16,090 nucleotides of DNA from CAJGBR01 sp045637425. Lineage in GTDB: Bacteria; Bacteroidota; Bacteroidia; Bacteroidales; Rikenellaceae. The first letter of the stretch is position 1, and every line of letters starts with the position of its first letter. The translations under genes were made by a program, and so were the position numbers. Shown in pieces: positions 15,993 through 16,090 of this stretch. Location: NCBI GenBank assembly GCA_045637425.1, contig JAZTZL010000029.1, positions 1 through 16,090 on the forward strand. The letters are read 5' to 3'. The notes beneath the pieces were generated by a model. The model saw only the letters and a list, made by a program, of their open reading frames with translations. It searched no databases and had not been told where the DNA came from.

Positions 15993-16090
15993 CGCACTGT
16001 TCCTCCGTACTACATACTTCTATTTCTACAGGCTCAGCTATATTTTCAAGACTCTCAAGAGTTACGGACACATAGAGATTTCCATCATCA
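15985..16090 (-). CDS. C-terminal end of an unrecognised protein (start beyond the window)
   Basis: The last 34 codons of a minus-strand frame that enters from the right edge and stops at TAA (15987-15985). Visible residues start DDGNLYVSVTLESLENIAEP and end EEQCDG. The pattern of alternating hydrophobic residues suggests beta strands. It is acidic and has two cysteines near the end. The strand agrees with all other genes here. The fragment is too short for a family assignment, and the roughly 430-nt gap to atoD suggests it is not in the same transcription unit. Confidence 0.5.
   Translation of the reverse strand, partial: DDGNLYVSVTLESLENIAEPVEIEVCSTEEQCDG

Noticed and set aside
15964..16090. 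Plus-strand frame opening at ATG 15964 and still open at the right edge
   Set aside because: It lies antisense to the minus-strand gene end. It is rich in Tyr, Phe, Ser and Ile as expected of a shadow frame, and no other gene in the window is on plus.

Overview
The window is almost entirely one long minus-strand gene cluster for fermenting L-lysine to butyrate, read from about 15556 down to 1311. After it comes a glutamate dehydrogenase gene, also on the minus strand, which runs off the left edge. The host is probably a member of the Bacteroidota (Bacteroidales-like). Most starts lack a Shine-Dalgarno sequence and have A-rich leaders instead. TAnnTTTG-type -7 boxes sit upstream of the first cluster gene and of gdhA. 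Coding DNA is of middling GC and the main intergenic region is very AT-rich. The species cannot be fixed from the sequence, and I see no sign of phage, insertion sequences, CRISPR or tRNA.

Layout in transcription order (right to left). 16089-15985: C-terminal end of an unrecognised gene, overlapping a 28-residue ORF (15992-15906). 15905-15557: AT-rich spacer with promoter-like motifs, palindromes and an imperfect 15-bp inverted repeat. Then come atoD (CoA-transferase alpha), kal, kce, kdd, kamA, kamB, kamC, kamD, kamE, atoA (CoA-transferase beta), crt, hbd, bcd, etfB and etfA. Gaps inside the cluster run from a 7-nt overlap to 55 nt, so a single 15-gene transcription unit is likely. A 194-nt gap with a hairpin and a -7-like box separates etfA from gdhA.

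How the genes work together (established pathway, assigned from sequence motifs). KamA turns L-lysine into L-beta-lysine. KamD/KamE (B12 and PLP) make 3,5-diaminohexanoate, with KamB/KamC as the presumed reactivation and maintenance system. Kdd oxidises this to 3-keto-5-aminohexanoate. Kce uses acetyl-CoA to cleave it into acetoacetate and 3-aminobutyryl-CoA. Kal removes ammonia to give crotonyl-CoA. Bcd with EtfAB reduces crotonyl-CoA to butyryl-CoA. AtoDA swaps CoA between butyryl-CoA and acetoacetate, releasing butyrate and acetoacetyl-CoA. Hbd and Crt can reduce acetoacetyl-CoA back to crotonyl-CoA, joining lysine fermentation to the acetyl-CoA route to butyrate. The thiolase and a lysine transporter are not in the window.

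The most interesting points are the KamB/KamC pair (a P-loop protein and a shortened MutS-like ATPase serving a radical B12 enzyme), the CoA-transferase subunits split to either side of the lysine genes, an Hbd nucleotide-binding site that seems changed towards NADPH, and the structured AT-rich region before the cluster.
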